From Candidatus Krumholzibacteriia bacterium (lineage in GTDB: Bacteria; Krumholzibacteriota; Krumholzibacteriia; G020349025): a stretch of DNA of 41,757 nt. This document shows positions 17,887 to 24,580 of the stretch, one piece after another (the first letter of the stretch is position 1; every line of letters begins with the position of its first letter). The stretch lies in the NCBI GenBank assembly GCA_035649275.1, contig DASRJW010000025.1, positions 1 to 41,757 of the forward strand. The letters are read 5' to 3'. The position numbers and the translations under genes are program-made. Below the pieces are notes generated by a model. The model saw only the letters and a program-made list of their open reading frames with translations. It did not search any database and was not told the DNA's origin.

Positions 17887-19168
17887 GCCCCGACGACCCT
17901 CCCACCCGCTCCTGACCTTGGGGGTCGCGCTCCTCCTCCTGGGCGGCTCGCTCGTCGTGGCCGCCGCGGACGACTTCATGCTGATCCCGATGGACCTGCA
18001 GCAGACGAACCACCTGAAGGCTTACGGTCTCGCCTTCCACATGCTGAGCCAGGGTGTGCAGGTGGAGTGGCTGCTCAACTACCGGGGCGGCAGCTTCCTG
18101 GCGCGACGCCACCAGGATCTGGAGCTGGAGGCCCGCATCCGCGGCGTGCTCTACCAGGTCACGAGCGACGCGGATATCGCCACCATCAAGGCGGAGATCG
18201 AACGGGAGAACATGGACGTGGTCCTGCTCGAAAAGCCGCCACGCCTGGCGGTGTACACCCCGCCCAACGCTCAACCCTGGGATGACGCCGTCACCCTCGC
18301 GCTCACCTATGCCGAGATCCCCTTCGACAAGGTCTACGATCGCGAGGTCCTGTCCGGGGAGCTGGAGAAGTACGACTGGTTGCACCTGCACCACGAGGAT
18401 TTCACCGGGCAGTACGGCAAGTTCTTCGGCACCTACCGCTTCGAGTCCTGGTACCAACACGACGTCGAGGTCAACGAGGCGCTGGCGCAGGAGCTCGGCT
18501 TCACCAAGGTCTCGGAGGAGAAGAAGGCGGTGGCCCGGGCGATCTGGAAGTACGCCTACGGCGGGGGCTTCGTCTTCGCCATGTGCTCCGCCACGGATAC
18601 CATCGACATCGCCCTCGCGGCCACAGGCGTGGACATCGTTGCCCCAGAGCTCGACCACGACGGCATCACCCCGGGCTTCGAGAGCAAGCTGCAGTTCGGA
18701 CTGTGTTTCGCCTTCGAGAACTTCAGCCTGGTCACGAACCCGCTGGTCTACGAGTTCTCCAACATCGACACGAGCAACTACGCTCGCCTTCGCGGCCCCG
18801 AGGCCGACTACTTCACCCTCTTCGAGTTCGCCGCCAAGCACGACCCCGTGCCCACCATGCTGACACAATGTCATGTCAGCGTGATCAACGGCTTCCTCGG
18901 ACAAACCACCGGCTTCCGCCAGTCGCTGGTGAAGAAGGCCGTGGTCGTGCTCGCCAAGGTGGAGGGGACAGACGAGGTCAAGTACGTGCATGGAAACGTC
19001 GGCCGCGGCACCTTCACCTTTTACGGTGGCCACGATCCGGAGGATTACCAGCACCAGGTCGGCGACCCACCGACGCGGCTCGAGCTACACGTCAACTCGC
19101 CCGGATACCGGCTCATCCTGAACAACGTCCTCTTCCCGGCGGCGCGGAAGAAGGAGCAGAAGACCTGA
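17873..19168 (+). CDS. Exported FCB-type conserved protein ('AsnB-like', function unknown)
   Basis: 431 residues from GTG with an ideal AGGAGG site a few bases upstream, inside the end of the TPR gene. A signal peptide covers about residues 1-32. The mature protein begins with FMLIPMDLQQTNHLKAYG and carries LLNYRGGSFL, WLHLHHEDFTGQYGKFFGTYR, GGGFVFAMCSATDTIDIAL and FTFYGGHDPEDYQHQVGDP, blocks I recognise from a family widespread in Bacteroidota and relatives. Database records often call it asparagine synthetase B, but it has an export signal and none of the N-terminal Cys amidotransferase or ATP-pyrophosphatase motifs of AsnB, so that name is doubtful. The GGH, HH and cysteine positions hint at an enzyme or metal site; the reaction is unknown. 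It is the last gene of the DUF4159 run. Confidence 0.75.
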   Translation: MPRLEPRRPSHPLLTLGVALLLLGGSLVVAAADDFMLIPMDLQQTNHLKAYGLAFHMLSQGVQVEWLLNYRGGSFLARRHQDLELEARIRGVLYQVTSDADIATIKAEIERENMDVVLLEKPPRLAVYTPPNAQPWDDAVTLALTYAEIPFDKVYDREVLSGELEKYDWLHLHHEDFTGQYGKFFGTYRFESWYQHDVEVNEALAQELGFTKVSEEKKAVARAIWKYAYGGGFVFAMCSATDTIDIALAATGVDIVAPELDHDGITPGFESKLQFGLCFAFENFSLVTNPLVYEFSNIDTSNYARLRGPEADYFTLFEFAAKHDPVPTMLTQCHVSVINGFLGQTTGFRQSLVKKAVVVLAKVEGTDEVKYVHGNVGRGTFTFYGGHDPEDYQHQVGDPPTRLELHVNSPGYRLILNNVLFPAARKKEQKT

Positions 19169-19314
19169 GCCTCGCGCCCGTTGTTCCGCCTGGAGCTTCA
19201 TGGGCGCTGTCTGGACTCGCGCGCGCCCTCCATCACCCGCTTCTTTCCCGACTCGACTCCCCCCATACCCGCGCCTGGAGCGCACTTCCGCTCGGTCGAT
19301 GTTTCCTGCTTCCC

Positions 19315-19344
19315 TTGACACCTCAGGAAGCTTGCGAGGATGAT
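19315..19344 (+). promoter_or_regulatory. Probable sigma-70-type promoter for the small zinc-ribbon gene
   Basis: A perfect TTGACA at 19315-19320, an 18-base spacer and GATGAT at 19339-19344 (four of six). It lies about 120 bases before the preferred start at 19463 and overlaps an upstream in-frame ATG at 19340, which argues against that earlier start. Confidence 0.45.
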
Positions 19345-19462
19345 CACAGAAACCAAGGGGGCTTGGGTTCCCGAACGCACCCCCGGAGTTGGGTCGAGCG
19401 CGCAGGGGGAGGTGAGTGGCTCCGGCTGCAGCAGCGTTTCTCGGGTTGGGCTGGGGCTTTTG

Positions 19463-19657
19463 ATGGAGAAGATCGATTTCCCGGATTGCAGGAAGTGCGA
19501 CAACGGGGTCCTGCTGCCGTTGTCCGACTACGGGCGCGACGGTGCGCCCATCACGTACAAGGCCTGGGTCTGCACCAACCCCACCTGCGGGTTCAACATA
19601 CGCATCGACAATGGGGAGATCAGCTTCGGGCGGCCTTTCGGCCAGTCCTCGAAGTAG
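19463..19657 (+). CDS. Small zinc-ribbon protein
   Basis: 64 residues: MEKIDFPDCRKC then a polar middle and a second knuckle C-T-N-P-T-C. Cysteines C9, C12, C37 and C42 form a CxxC plus CxxxxC zinc ribbon. An in-frame ATG at 19340 would add 41 residues, but that extension is low-complexity, its start codon directly abuts the GAGG and overlaps a likely promoter, and the conserved-looking part begins at 19463 with GGGG six bases upstream. Function is unknown; proteins of this size and type often bind nucleic acid or act as adaptors. Confidence 0.6.
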   Translation: MEKIDFPDCRKCDNGVLLPLSDYGRDGAPITYKAWVCTNPTCGFNIRIDNGEISFGRPFGQSSK

Positions 19658-19694
19658 GTTTCTCGATCCTGCCGCGCACGTGGCTCGTTCCTAA

Positions 19695-20561
19695 TCACGC
19701 CGGCTCCGCGTCGTCCTGATCCCTACCGCCACGACGCAGGAGCCAGAAAGCCATTCCCAGCAGCAAGGGCGCGCCGATCAACACACCCGGCTGGAGAGCC
19801 AGGCGGGTGAGTGCCGGCGTGTCGACGTCCCCGGTCCGGGCCAGCTCCAGGTAGCCGATCAGGTTGAAGAGCGCGTGGCCCAACCAGGCCGCGGTGAGCG
19901 TGCGTGTCATGAGGACGAGGAAGCCGAGAACGATCCCGAGCAGCGAGAGCGGCAAGAGCGCCCAGGGGGCGAGGTGCGTCATCCCGAAGAGGACGCCCAC
20001 CACCACCGCTGCGACCCAGGGACGCAGGAGGCGTCCCATGGTGCCCAGCAGGAGGGCACGGAACAGGACCTCCTCGCCGAGCGGCCCCAGGACCACGACA
20101 GCCACCAAGCCGCCGGCGAGGCTCACGGCGTCCGTGGGCACCAGATTCTGCTGGAACCGTAGTGCCTCCGCGTCCGGCGCGACGAACCAGAGGTTGGCAG
20201 CGCTCAGAGCGTAATCCAAAGGCACCGTGCCGAGGATCGCGAGGACCACGCCGAGGCCCTGCCACCCATCGAGAGGAAACAACCAGAGCTCGGAGCGGAC
20301 GGGGCGGCGGAGCGAGCGGATCACGAGCGCGATAGGGACCAGGATTCCCACCACGGGTGCCAGGGCCAGCCCCCACACCGCCACACCAGGGCGCCCACCC
20401 CAAAGAACACCTTGGAAGAGAAAGTAGAGCAGCAAGCACCCGGTGAAGAGGAGGAGCAGAGCTTGGGTCCCGAAGAGGTCGTAGAAGCTCGCCGCTGCTT
20501 CGCCATCCGGAGGGCCGCTGGAGGCGTCCTCGCTCCCGTGGTCTTCAGGGGCTTCGTGCAT
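19695..20561 (-). CDS. CPBP-family intramembrane metalloprotease
   Basis: 288 residues with about eight membrane helices. The three signature blocks of the CPBP (CaaX-like, Abi) family are present: GEEVLFR with E163, E164 and R168, FGMTHL with H196, and HALFN with H229 and N233; these are the expected metal-binding and catalytic residues. Family members cleave or process membrane-bound substrates; the substrate here is unknown. The first 25 residues are acidic and polar and are probably cytosolic. The ATG at 20561 has no clear ribosome-binding site. It converges with the zinc-ribbon gene and diverges from the NAD(P)H-hydrate repair gene. Confidence 0.85.
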   Translation of the reverse strand: MHEAPEDHGSEDASSGPPDGEAAASFYDLFGTQALLLLFTGCLLLYFLFQGVLWGGRPGVAVWGLALAPVVGILVPIALVIRSLRRPVRSELWLFPLDGWQGLGVVLAILGTVPLDYALSAANLWFVAPDAEALRFQQNLVPTDAVSLAGGLVAVVVLGPLGEEVLFRALLLGTMGRLLRPWVAAVVVGVLFGMTHLAPWALLPLSLLGIVLGFLVLMTRTLTAAWLGHALFNLIGYLELARTGDVDTPALTRLALQPGVLIGAPLLLGMAFWLLRRGGRDQDDAEPA

Positions 20562-20622
20562 AGACTGTGATCGTACGGCAGCACCGACATCGCATCCTAG
20601 AGATGCCTCAGAGGTGCCTTCG

Positions 20623-20652
20623 TTGACCCCGCGGCCGCGACGCCCGTAGGCT
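20623..20652 (+). promoter_or_regulatory. Possible promoter for the NAD(P)H-hydrate repair gene
   Basis: TTGACC at 20623-20628 and TAGGCT at 20647-20652 with an 18-base spacer. The -35 is good and the -10 weak. It would give a leader of only about 10 bases. Confidence 0.3.
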
Positions 20653-20669
20653 GGCGGCGGAGAAACCGC

Positions 20670-22280
20670 GTGAAGCTCGTCACGGCGCAACAAATGCAGG
20701 CGATCGACCGCCGCACCATCGACGGCGGCCTCGTTCCGGCACTCGTTCTCATGGAGAACGCTGGTGCGGCGCTCGCCCGCGAGGCCCTCCGACTCCTCCG
20801 CCGCCCGCGCGGCGCCCGGGTCGAGATCCTGTGCGGGAAGGGAAACAACGGGGGCGACGGCCTCGTTCTCGCCCGGCTCCTGGCCCGCGAGGGGGTGCGG
20901 GTGTGCGTGCACCTCTGCCACCCGGCGACCGAGCTCAGCTCCGATGCACGCGCCAACCTTTCCAGACTGCGCCGCTCCAAGGTCAGCATCAACGTCCTGA
21001 AGGAGAACTTGGCCGCTACTCCCGCAGCCGAACCGGTCGGCCGGCGACCGCGCCCTCTCCTGGTGGCGGCAGACGTCCCCGGCCGGCGAGACTCCCTCGC
21101 CTCACATCTCGTACGGGCCGATCTTTGCGTCGACGCTCTCCTCGGTACCGGGGCAGCCCGCCCGCTCGCACCGGCTTACGCCGGCCTCGTCGATCTCCTC
21201 AACCGCACCAGCCGGCTCACCCTCGCGGTGGATATCCCGACCGGGGTCGATGCGAGTTCCGGCGCCCTCCTCGGCACCGCGGTCTGGGCCGACGTCACGG
21301 TGACCTTCGGTCTCCCCAAGCTTGGACTGGCCTTCCATCCCGGGCGCGAACGGGCCGGCCGGATCGAGGTGGCCGATATCGGTTTTCCGGCCGAGGTGCT
21401 GGGTGACCGGCAGAATGAGTGGTCCTGGGTGGACCCGGCCTGGGCCAGAGCGCTGTTGCGACCGCTGCAGCCCACGGCACACAAGTACTCTCGTGGAACC
21501 GTCCTCATGGTGGCAGGCAGTTCCCGCTTCCCAGGTGCGGCGGCGCTCGCTGCCGAGGCGGCGCTCCGCACCGGTGCAGGCATGGTGCATCTCGTCGTTC
21601 CCGGTTCCATCCGCGACCTTCTGGAGGTACGGCTCCGCGAGGTGATCATCCACCCCTGTCCCGAGGACTCTGAAGGCAACTGCACCGATGCCGTCCTCGA
21701 CCTGGCTTCGACGCTTGCGAAGCGATGCGATGCCCTCGCTCTTGGCTCGGGCATCCAGGCGGACGACAGTGTGCGCCGGTGGATGCGAGAGCTGCTGGCG
21801 ACTCTGGCGCTTCCCGCCGTGGTCGATGCCGATGCCCTCCTGGCGCTCCCGCCCCCACCTCATCCTGCTCCCCGCGTCGCCACACCTCACGCGGGAGAGC
21901 TGGCGCGCTGGCTCGGACTCGAGGCGCGCCTCGACGAGAAGGAGCGCGTGACCACGGCAGCTGCAGCCGCCACCCGCCACCAGGTGGTGGTGGTGGCGAA
22001 GGGAGCCCCGAGCGTCGTGGTAACACCCGCCGGGGAAAAGCGGGTCAACAGCACCGGACACACCGGACTCGCCACCGCCGGATCGGGGGACGTCTTGGGC
22101 GGAATGCTGGGGAGCCTCCTCGCGCAGGGCCTCGAGGCTCCGCCGGCAGCGACGCTCGCGGTGTACCTGCATGGCCTTGCCGCGGAGCTGGCTTGCGAGC
22201 AGAGTTCCCCCCGCAGCCTACTGGCTGGAGACCTCCTCCCCGCCATCGGTTTGGCGTACGCCACACTCGAGCGTGGATGA
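20670..22280 (+). CDS. nnr: Bifunctional NAD(P)H-hydrate epimerase/dehydratase
   Basis: 536 residues from GTG, with GGAG about eight bases upstream. The N-terminal half is the YjeF_N epimerase: MKLVTAQQMQAIDRRTI, the GKGNNGGDG loop near residue 55 and a DALLGTG segment. The C-terminal half, from about residue 265, is the carbohydrate-kinase-like dehydratase: GTVLMVAGS, VVDADALL, TPHAGELARWLG and NSTGHTGLATAGSGDVLGG, the last being the nucleotide-binding signature. The enzyme repairs damaged, hydrated NADH and NADPH in the cytosol. A Pro/Arg-rich insertion at about residues 115-150 lengthens the epimerase domain. It has no operon partner; the next gene is 300 bases away. Confidence 0.93.
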   Translation: MKLVTAQQMQAIDRRTIDGGLVPALVLMENAGAALAREALRLLRRPRGARVEILCGKGNNGGDGLVLARLLAREGVRVCVHLCHPATELSSDARANLSRLRRSKVSINVLKENLAATPAAEPVGRRPRPLLVAADVPGRRDSLASHLVRADLCVDALLGTGAARPLAPAYAGLVDLLNRTSRLTLAVDIPTGVDASSGALLGTAVWADVTVTFGLPKLGLAFHPGRERAGRIEVADIGFPAEVLGDRQNEWSWVDPAWARALLRPLQPTAHKYSRGTVLMVAGSSRFPGAAALAAEAALRTGAGMVHLVVPGSIRDLLEVRLREVIIHPCPEDSEGNCTDAVLDLASTLAKRCDALALGSGIQADDSVRRWMRELLATLALPAVVDADALLALPPPPHPAPRVATPHAGELARWLGLEARLDEKERVTTAAAAATRHQVVVVAKGAPSVVVTPAGEKRVNSTGHTGLATAGSGDVLGGMLGSLLAQGLEAPPAATLAVYLHGLAAELACEQSSPRSLLAGDLLPAIGLAYATLERG

Positions 22281-22585
22281 GCTGGGCGTCCTGGCCACTT
22301 GACCACCGGGCGCTTTCGTTGACCCACCTAGCATGCCATTGTGGCAGCAATAACCGCCAGTAGAGGCTGCCTTCCTGTCCGTGTTCTGTAGATGGATGCC
22401 CACCACAGTAATGTAACCAAATTACAATAAATGGTTTAGTGGATTCATAGAGCCGTGGCACAGGACTTGATTTAGTCCTTACCGCGAGCGGCATGAGGTG
22501 ACGCCCAGAGTGCATAGATGGCAGTCACGGCCGCGAAGAAAGAATCGTCCCGAGCCGAGCTCGGGCAGGCTTAGGAGGTATGGAA
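22281..22585. other. AT-richer control region before the Hsp20 pair
   Basis: About 300 bases with no gene. Base composition drops sharply around 22400-22450, unlike the rest of the window. The stretch holds a dyad TGTAA-CCAAA-TTACA (22412-22426), a wider AACCA/TGGTT pair (22415-22419, 22432-22436), and the sigma-54-like element and inverted repeat described separately. A perfect CIRCE operator (HrcA) is not present. A small stem of CCCGAG (22549-22554) with CTCGGG (22560-22565) lies just ahead of the ribosome-binding site. Confidence 0.5.
22456..22479 (+). promoter_or_regulatory. Sigma-54-like promoter element overlapped by an inverted repeat
   Basis: TGGCAC at 22456-22461 and TTGAT at 22467-22471 have the exact spacing of a -24/-12 sigma-54 promoter; the only important deviation is GA instead of GC at -12. 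A perfect inverted repeat AGGACT (22462-22467) / AGTCCT (22474-22479) with a six-base spacer overlies the -12 region. Transcription from here would start near 22481, about 105 bases before the Hsp20 start. Confidence 0.35.
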
Positions 22586-23029
22586 ATGTCTCTCGTCAGG
22601 TGGAAGCCCAGGAACGGTGACTTCATCGACCCGTTCTTCGATCGATTCAGCCAGCAAGTGGGCGCCTTGCTCGGCGACTGGCCCTTCGAGAGCGCCAAGA
22701 ACTGGTACCCGGCGATGGATCTCGTGGAGGAGAAGGATCGACTCCTCGTTCGTCTCGAGCTGCCCGGAATGGACCCGAAGGCGGTCGAGATCCAGTTGCA
22801 GGGCAACCTGCTCACGGTGAGCGGGGAACGCAAGGACGAGGCGGAAAGCTCGGAAGGCACAGTGCTCAAGCGCGAGCAGACCTACGGCGCCTTCCAGCGC
22901 AGCTTGCAGCTCCCCTACCGCGTGCAGGCGGAGAAGGTCAAGGCCACCTACGAAAAGGGCGTCATGACCATCAGCTTGCCCAAGGTGGAAGAGCAAGTGG
23001 GCCGGCAGATCCCGGTCGAAGTGAAGTAA
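22586..23029 (+). CDS. Small heat shock protein (Hsp20/alpha-crystallin), first copy
   Basis: 147 residues from the ATG at 22586. An ATG six bases earlier (22580) directly abuts the perfect AGGAGG site at 22573-22578 and is therefore too close; 22586 has a seven-base spacing. The N-terminal arm (about 1-40) is followed by the alpha-crystallin domain with LELPGM at 58-62, LTVSGER at 76-82 and the conserved GVMTISLPK at 125-133, and a short tail ending I-P-V, the I-x-V/I oligomer contact. The protein is an ATP-independent holdase that binds unfolding proteins in the cytosol. A second Hsp20 gene follows 44 bases later. Confidence 0.93.
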   Translation: MSLVRWKPRNGDFIDPFFDRFSQQVGALLGDWPFESAKNWYPAMDLVEEKDRLLVRLELPGMDPKAVEIQLQGNLLTVSGERKDEAESSEGTVLKREQTYGAFQRSLQLPYRVQAEKVKATYEKGVMTISLPKVEEQVGRQIPVEVK

Positions 23030-23073
23030 GACTCGAAGCACGAGGACACTCGAAGCAAAGGAGAGCGAGAACC

Positions 23074-23481
23074 ATGGTCGTGCGCTGGATGCTCCCGGTG
23101 ACGGGAAGGCAATGCGAGCCGCAGGAGGGTGTGCGTCGGGCGACCCTCACACCAGCGGCGGACGTCCTGGATGACGGCGACAGTTACCACGTGATGGTGG
23201 AGCTGCCAGGAGTCCCGAAGGAGAACGTCTCGCTGACGCTGGAGGAGGATTTCCTCCTCGTCAGCGCCCCGCGCCCCAGCCGTCCCGAGGGCATGCAGGT
23301 GCTGCACGATGGCCGGCAGAGCGAGTGGGTCTTCGAGCGCCGCTTCGCACTCGGTGATGGCGTGGATCGCGACCACGTGCAGGCCCGTCTCGAACACGGC
23401 CTCCTGCACATCACCCTGCCCCGGCGCGCCGAGGAAAAGCGCCGCCGCATCGAGGTGGAGCCGGCGGGGAACGCTGTCTGA
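23074..23481 (+). CDS. Small heat shock protein (Hsp20/alpha-crystallin), second divergent copy
   Basis: 135 residues, preceded by AAAGGAGA with good spacing. The alpha-crystallin domain starts near residue 25 and shows VELPGVPKENV (42-52), LLVSAPRP and GLLHITLPR (109-117). It is clearly a different subfamily from the upstream copy: the N-terminal arm is shorter, the segment between strands carries S-E-W-V-F-E-R-R-F, and the C-terminal tail ends EEKRRRIEVEPAGNAV with I-E-V. The two genes probably share a transcript and may form mixed oligomers, which is inference. Confidence 0.9.
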   Translation: MVVRWMLPVTGRQCEPQEGVRRATLTPAADVLDDGDSYHVMVELPGVPKENVSLTLEEDFLLVSAPRPSRPEGMQVLHDGRQSEWVFERRFALGDGVDRDHVQARLEHGLLHITLPRRAEEKRRRIEVEPAGNAV

Positions 23482-23525
23482 AGGAGCCTGCAGGAATCTG
23501 CAGCGTGCGACGGAGCGCATCGTGC

Positions 23526-23553
23526 ACGGGGGCCTAAGGGAATCGGCCCCCGT
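23526..23553. terminator. Stem-loop between convergent hsp20 and murI
   Basis: ACGGGGGCC (23526-23534) pairs perfectly with GGCCCCCGT (23545-23553) across a ten-base loop. The right arm touches the murI stop codon and the left arm is 45 bases after the hsp20 stop. There is only a weak T-rich stretch after it on the plus strand (CACACTTTCC). It is likely shared by both converging genes. Confidence 0.6.
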
Positions 23554-24407
23554 CACACTTTCCGGCCCACCGGGGTGCCGACCTCGTGCAACGCTTCCTG
23601 TTCCCAGCGCAGTGCTGCCACGTGTACGACCTGCCCCAGAATGGTTCGCGCCACGCGTGCGAAGGCGTCCACGTCCCCGGTAGTGCGAAACTCGTGCTGG
23701 GGAGCGGTCGTTGTCCCAGGCTCTCGGCGCTCGAGCCATCGACCCAGCTGGCGCGCCACTGCCGGAGCCGGGTCGATGACCTGCACCTCCGGCCCGGCGA
23801 CCTTCTCGATCACCGAGCGGACCAAGGGATAATGAGTGCAGGCGAGCACCAGCACGTCCGCTCCCGCTTCCAGCGGGGCGCGCAGGAAAGTGCGCAACGA
23901 TCTTTCCAGTTCCGGTCCTTCCAGGGTTCCCGCCTCGATGCTCTCCACCAGACCTGGACAGGGCTCGCACAGCAAGCGGAGCTCCGCGGCATGGCGGGCG
24001 ATCGTGCGCTGGAAGAGCTCTCCCGCCAGCGTGGTCGGCGTCCCCAGGACGCCCACGACCTTGTGCTTCGAGGCGAGGGCTGCCGGCTTCACCGCCGGCT
24101 CCATCCCCACGAAGGTGCCAGGGGAGAACTCGTGGCGCAGGTGTTGGAGAGCCGCCGCCGAGGCGGAGTTGCAGGCGACGACAATCGCGGTGCAACCGCG
24201 CGCCAGGAGATAGCGGGTGATGCCGCGAGAGAAGCCGAGGATCTCGGCGGCGGAGCGCGCCCCGTAGGGGATGTGAGCCTGGTCGGCGACGTAGAGCGTG
24301 TCGACGCCGGGGTGCTGGCGCACGATCTCGCGCCATACCGACAGACCGCCGACGCCCGAATCGAAGATCCCTACCCTGTCCCCCACCGGCCCACCTCCGG
24401 CCTCCAT
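23553..24407 (-). CDS. murI: Glutamate racemase
   Basis: 284 residues from ATG at 24407 with GGAG upstream. It converts L-glutamate to the D-glutamate used in peptidoglycan. The motifs are complete: GIFDSGVGGLSV with D16, the catalytic cysteines in VACNSAS (C79) and ACTHYP (C190), and YGARS. Cofactor-independent two-base mechanism is known for the family. Length and layout are normal apart from a somewhat extended C-terminus (about 20 residues). It stands alone on its strand between the Hsp20 pair and the FG-GAP gene. Confidence 0.95.
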   Translation of the reverse strand: MEAGGGPVGDRVGIFDSGVGGLSVWREIVRQHPGVDTLYVADQAHIPYGARSAAEILGFSRGITRYLLARGCTAIVVACNSASAAALQHLRHEFSPGTFVGMEPAVKPAALASKHKVVGVLGTPTTLAGELFQRTIARHAAELRLLCEPCPGLVESIEAGTLEGPELERSLRTFLRAPLEAGADVLVLACTHYPLVRSVIEKVAGPEVQVIDPAPAVARQLGRWLERREPGTTTAPQHEFRTTGDVDAFARVARTILGQVVHVAALRWEQEALHEVGTPVGRKV

Positions 24408-24455
24408 TCTGCCACTCCGCCGCCCCCCTGGCGAGCAACGGCTTCCGCTCCCTCC

Positions 24456-24479
24456 GGCGGCGCGACACGACGCGCCGCC
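24456..24479. repeat. 9-bp inverted repeat between murI and the FG-GAP gene
   Basis: GGCGGCGCG (24456-24464) and CGCGCCGCC (24471-24479) around a six-base loop ACACGA. It lies between two divergently transcribed genes, so a terminator role is unlikely; an operator or a 5'-leader hairpin is possible. High G+C makes chance occurrence more likely. Confidence 0.4.
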
Positions 24480-24580
24480 CGCGGGGTTGACCGCGCGGGC
24501 GATCGGTGTTCCTCTCTTGGAGGCGCAGGTTCTGCTTCATCCAGCCGGACCGATCTCTATCCACAGGGAGACTCGAAGCG

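Noticed and set aside
17873-19168. Calling this gene asnB
   Set aside because: It has an export signal and no amidotransferase or synthetase motifs; the name would be misleading.
19340-19462. N-terminal extension of the zinc-ribbon protein
   Set aside because: The extension is low-complexity, its ATG directly abuts the GAGG, and a likely promoter overlaps it.
22281-22585. CIRCE operator or a classical sigma-32 promoter for hsp20
   Set aside because: No GAGTGCTAA-type dyad, and CTTGA-like hexamers here have no CCCCAT-type -10 at a proper distance.
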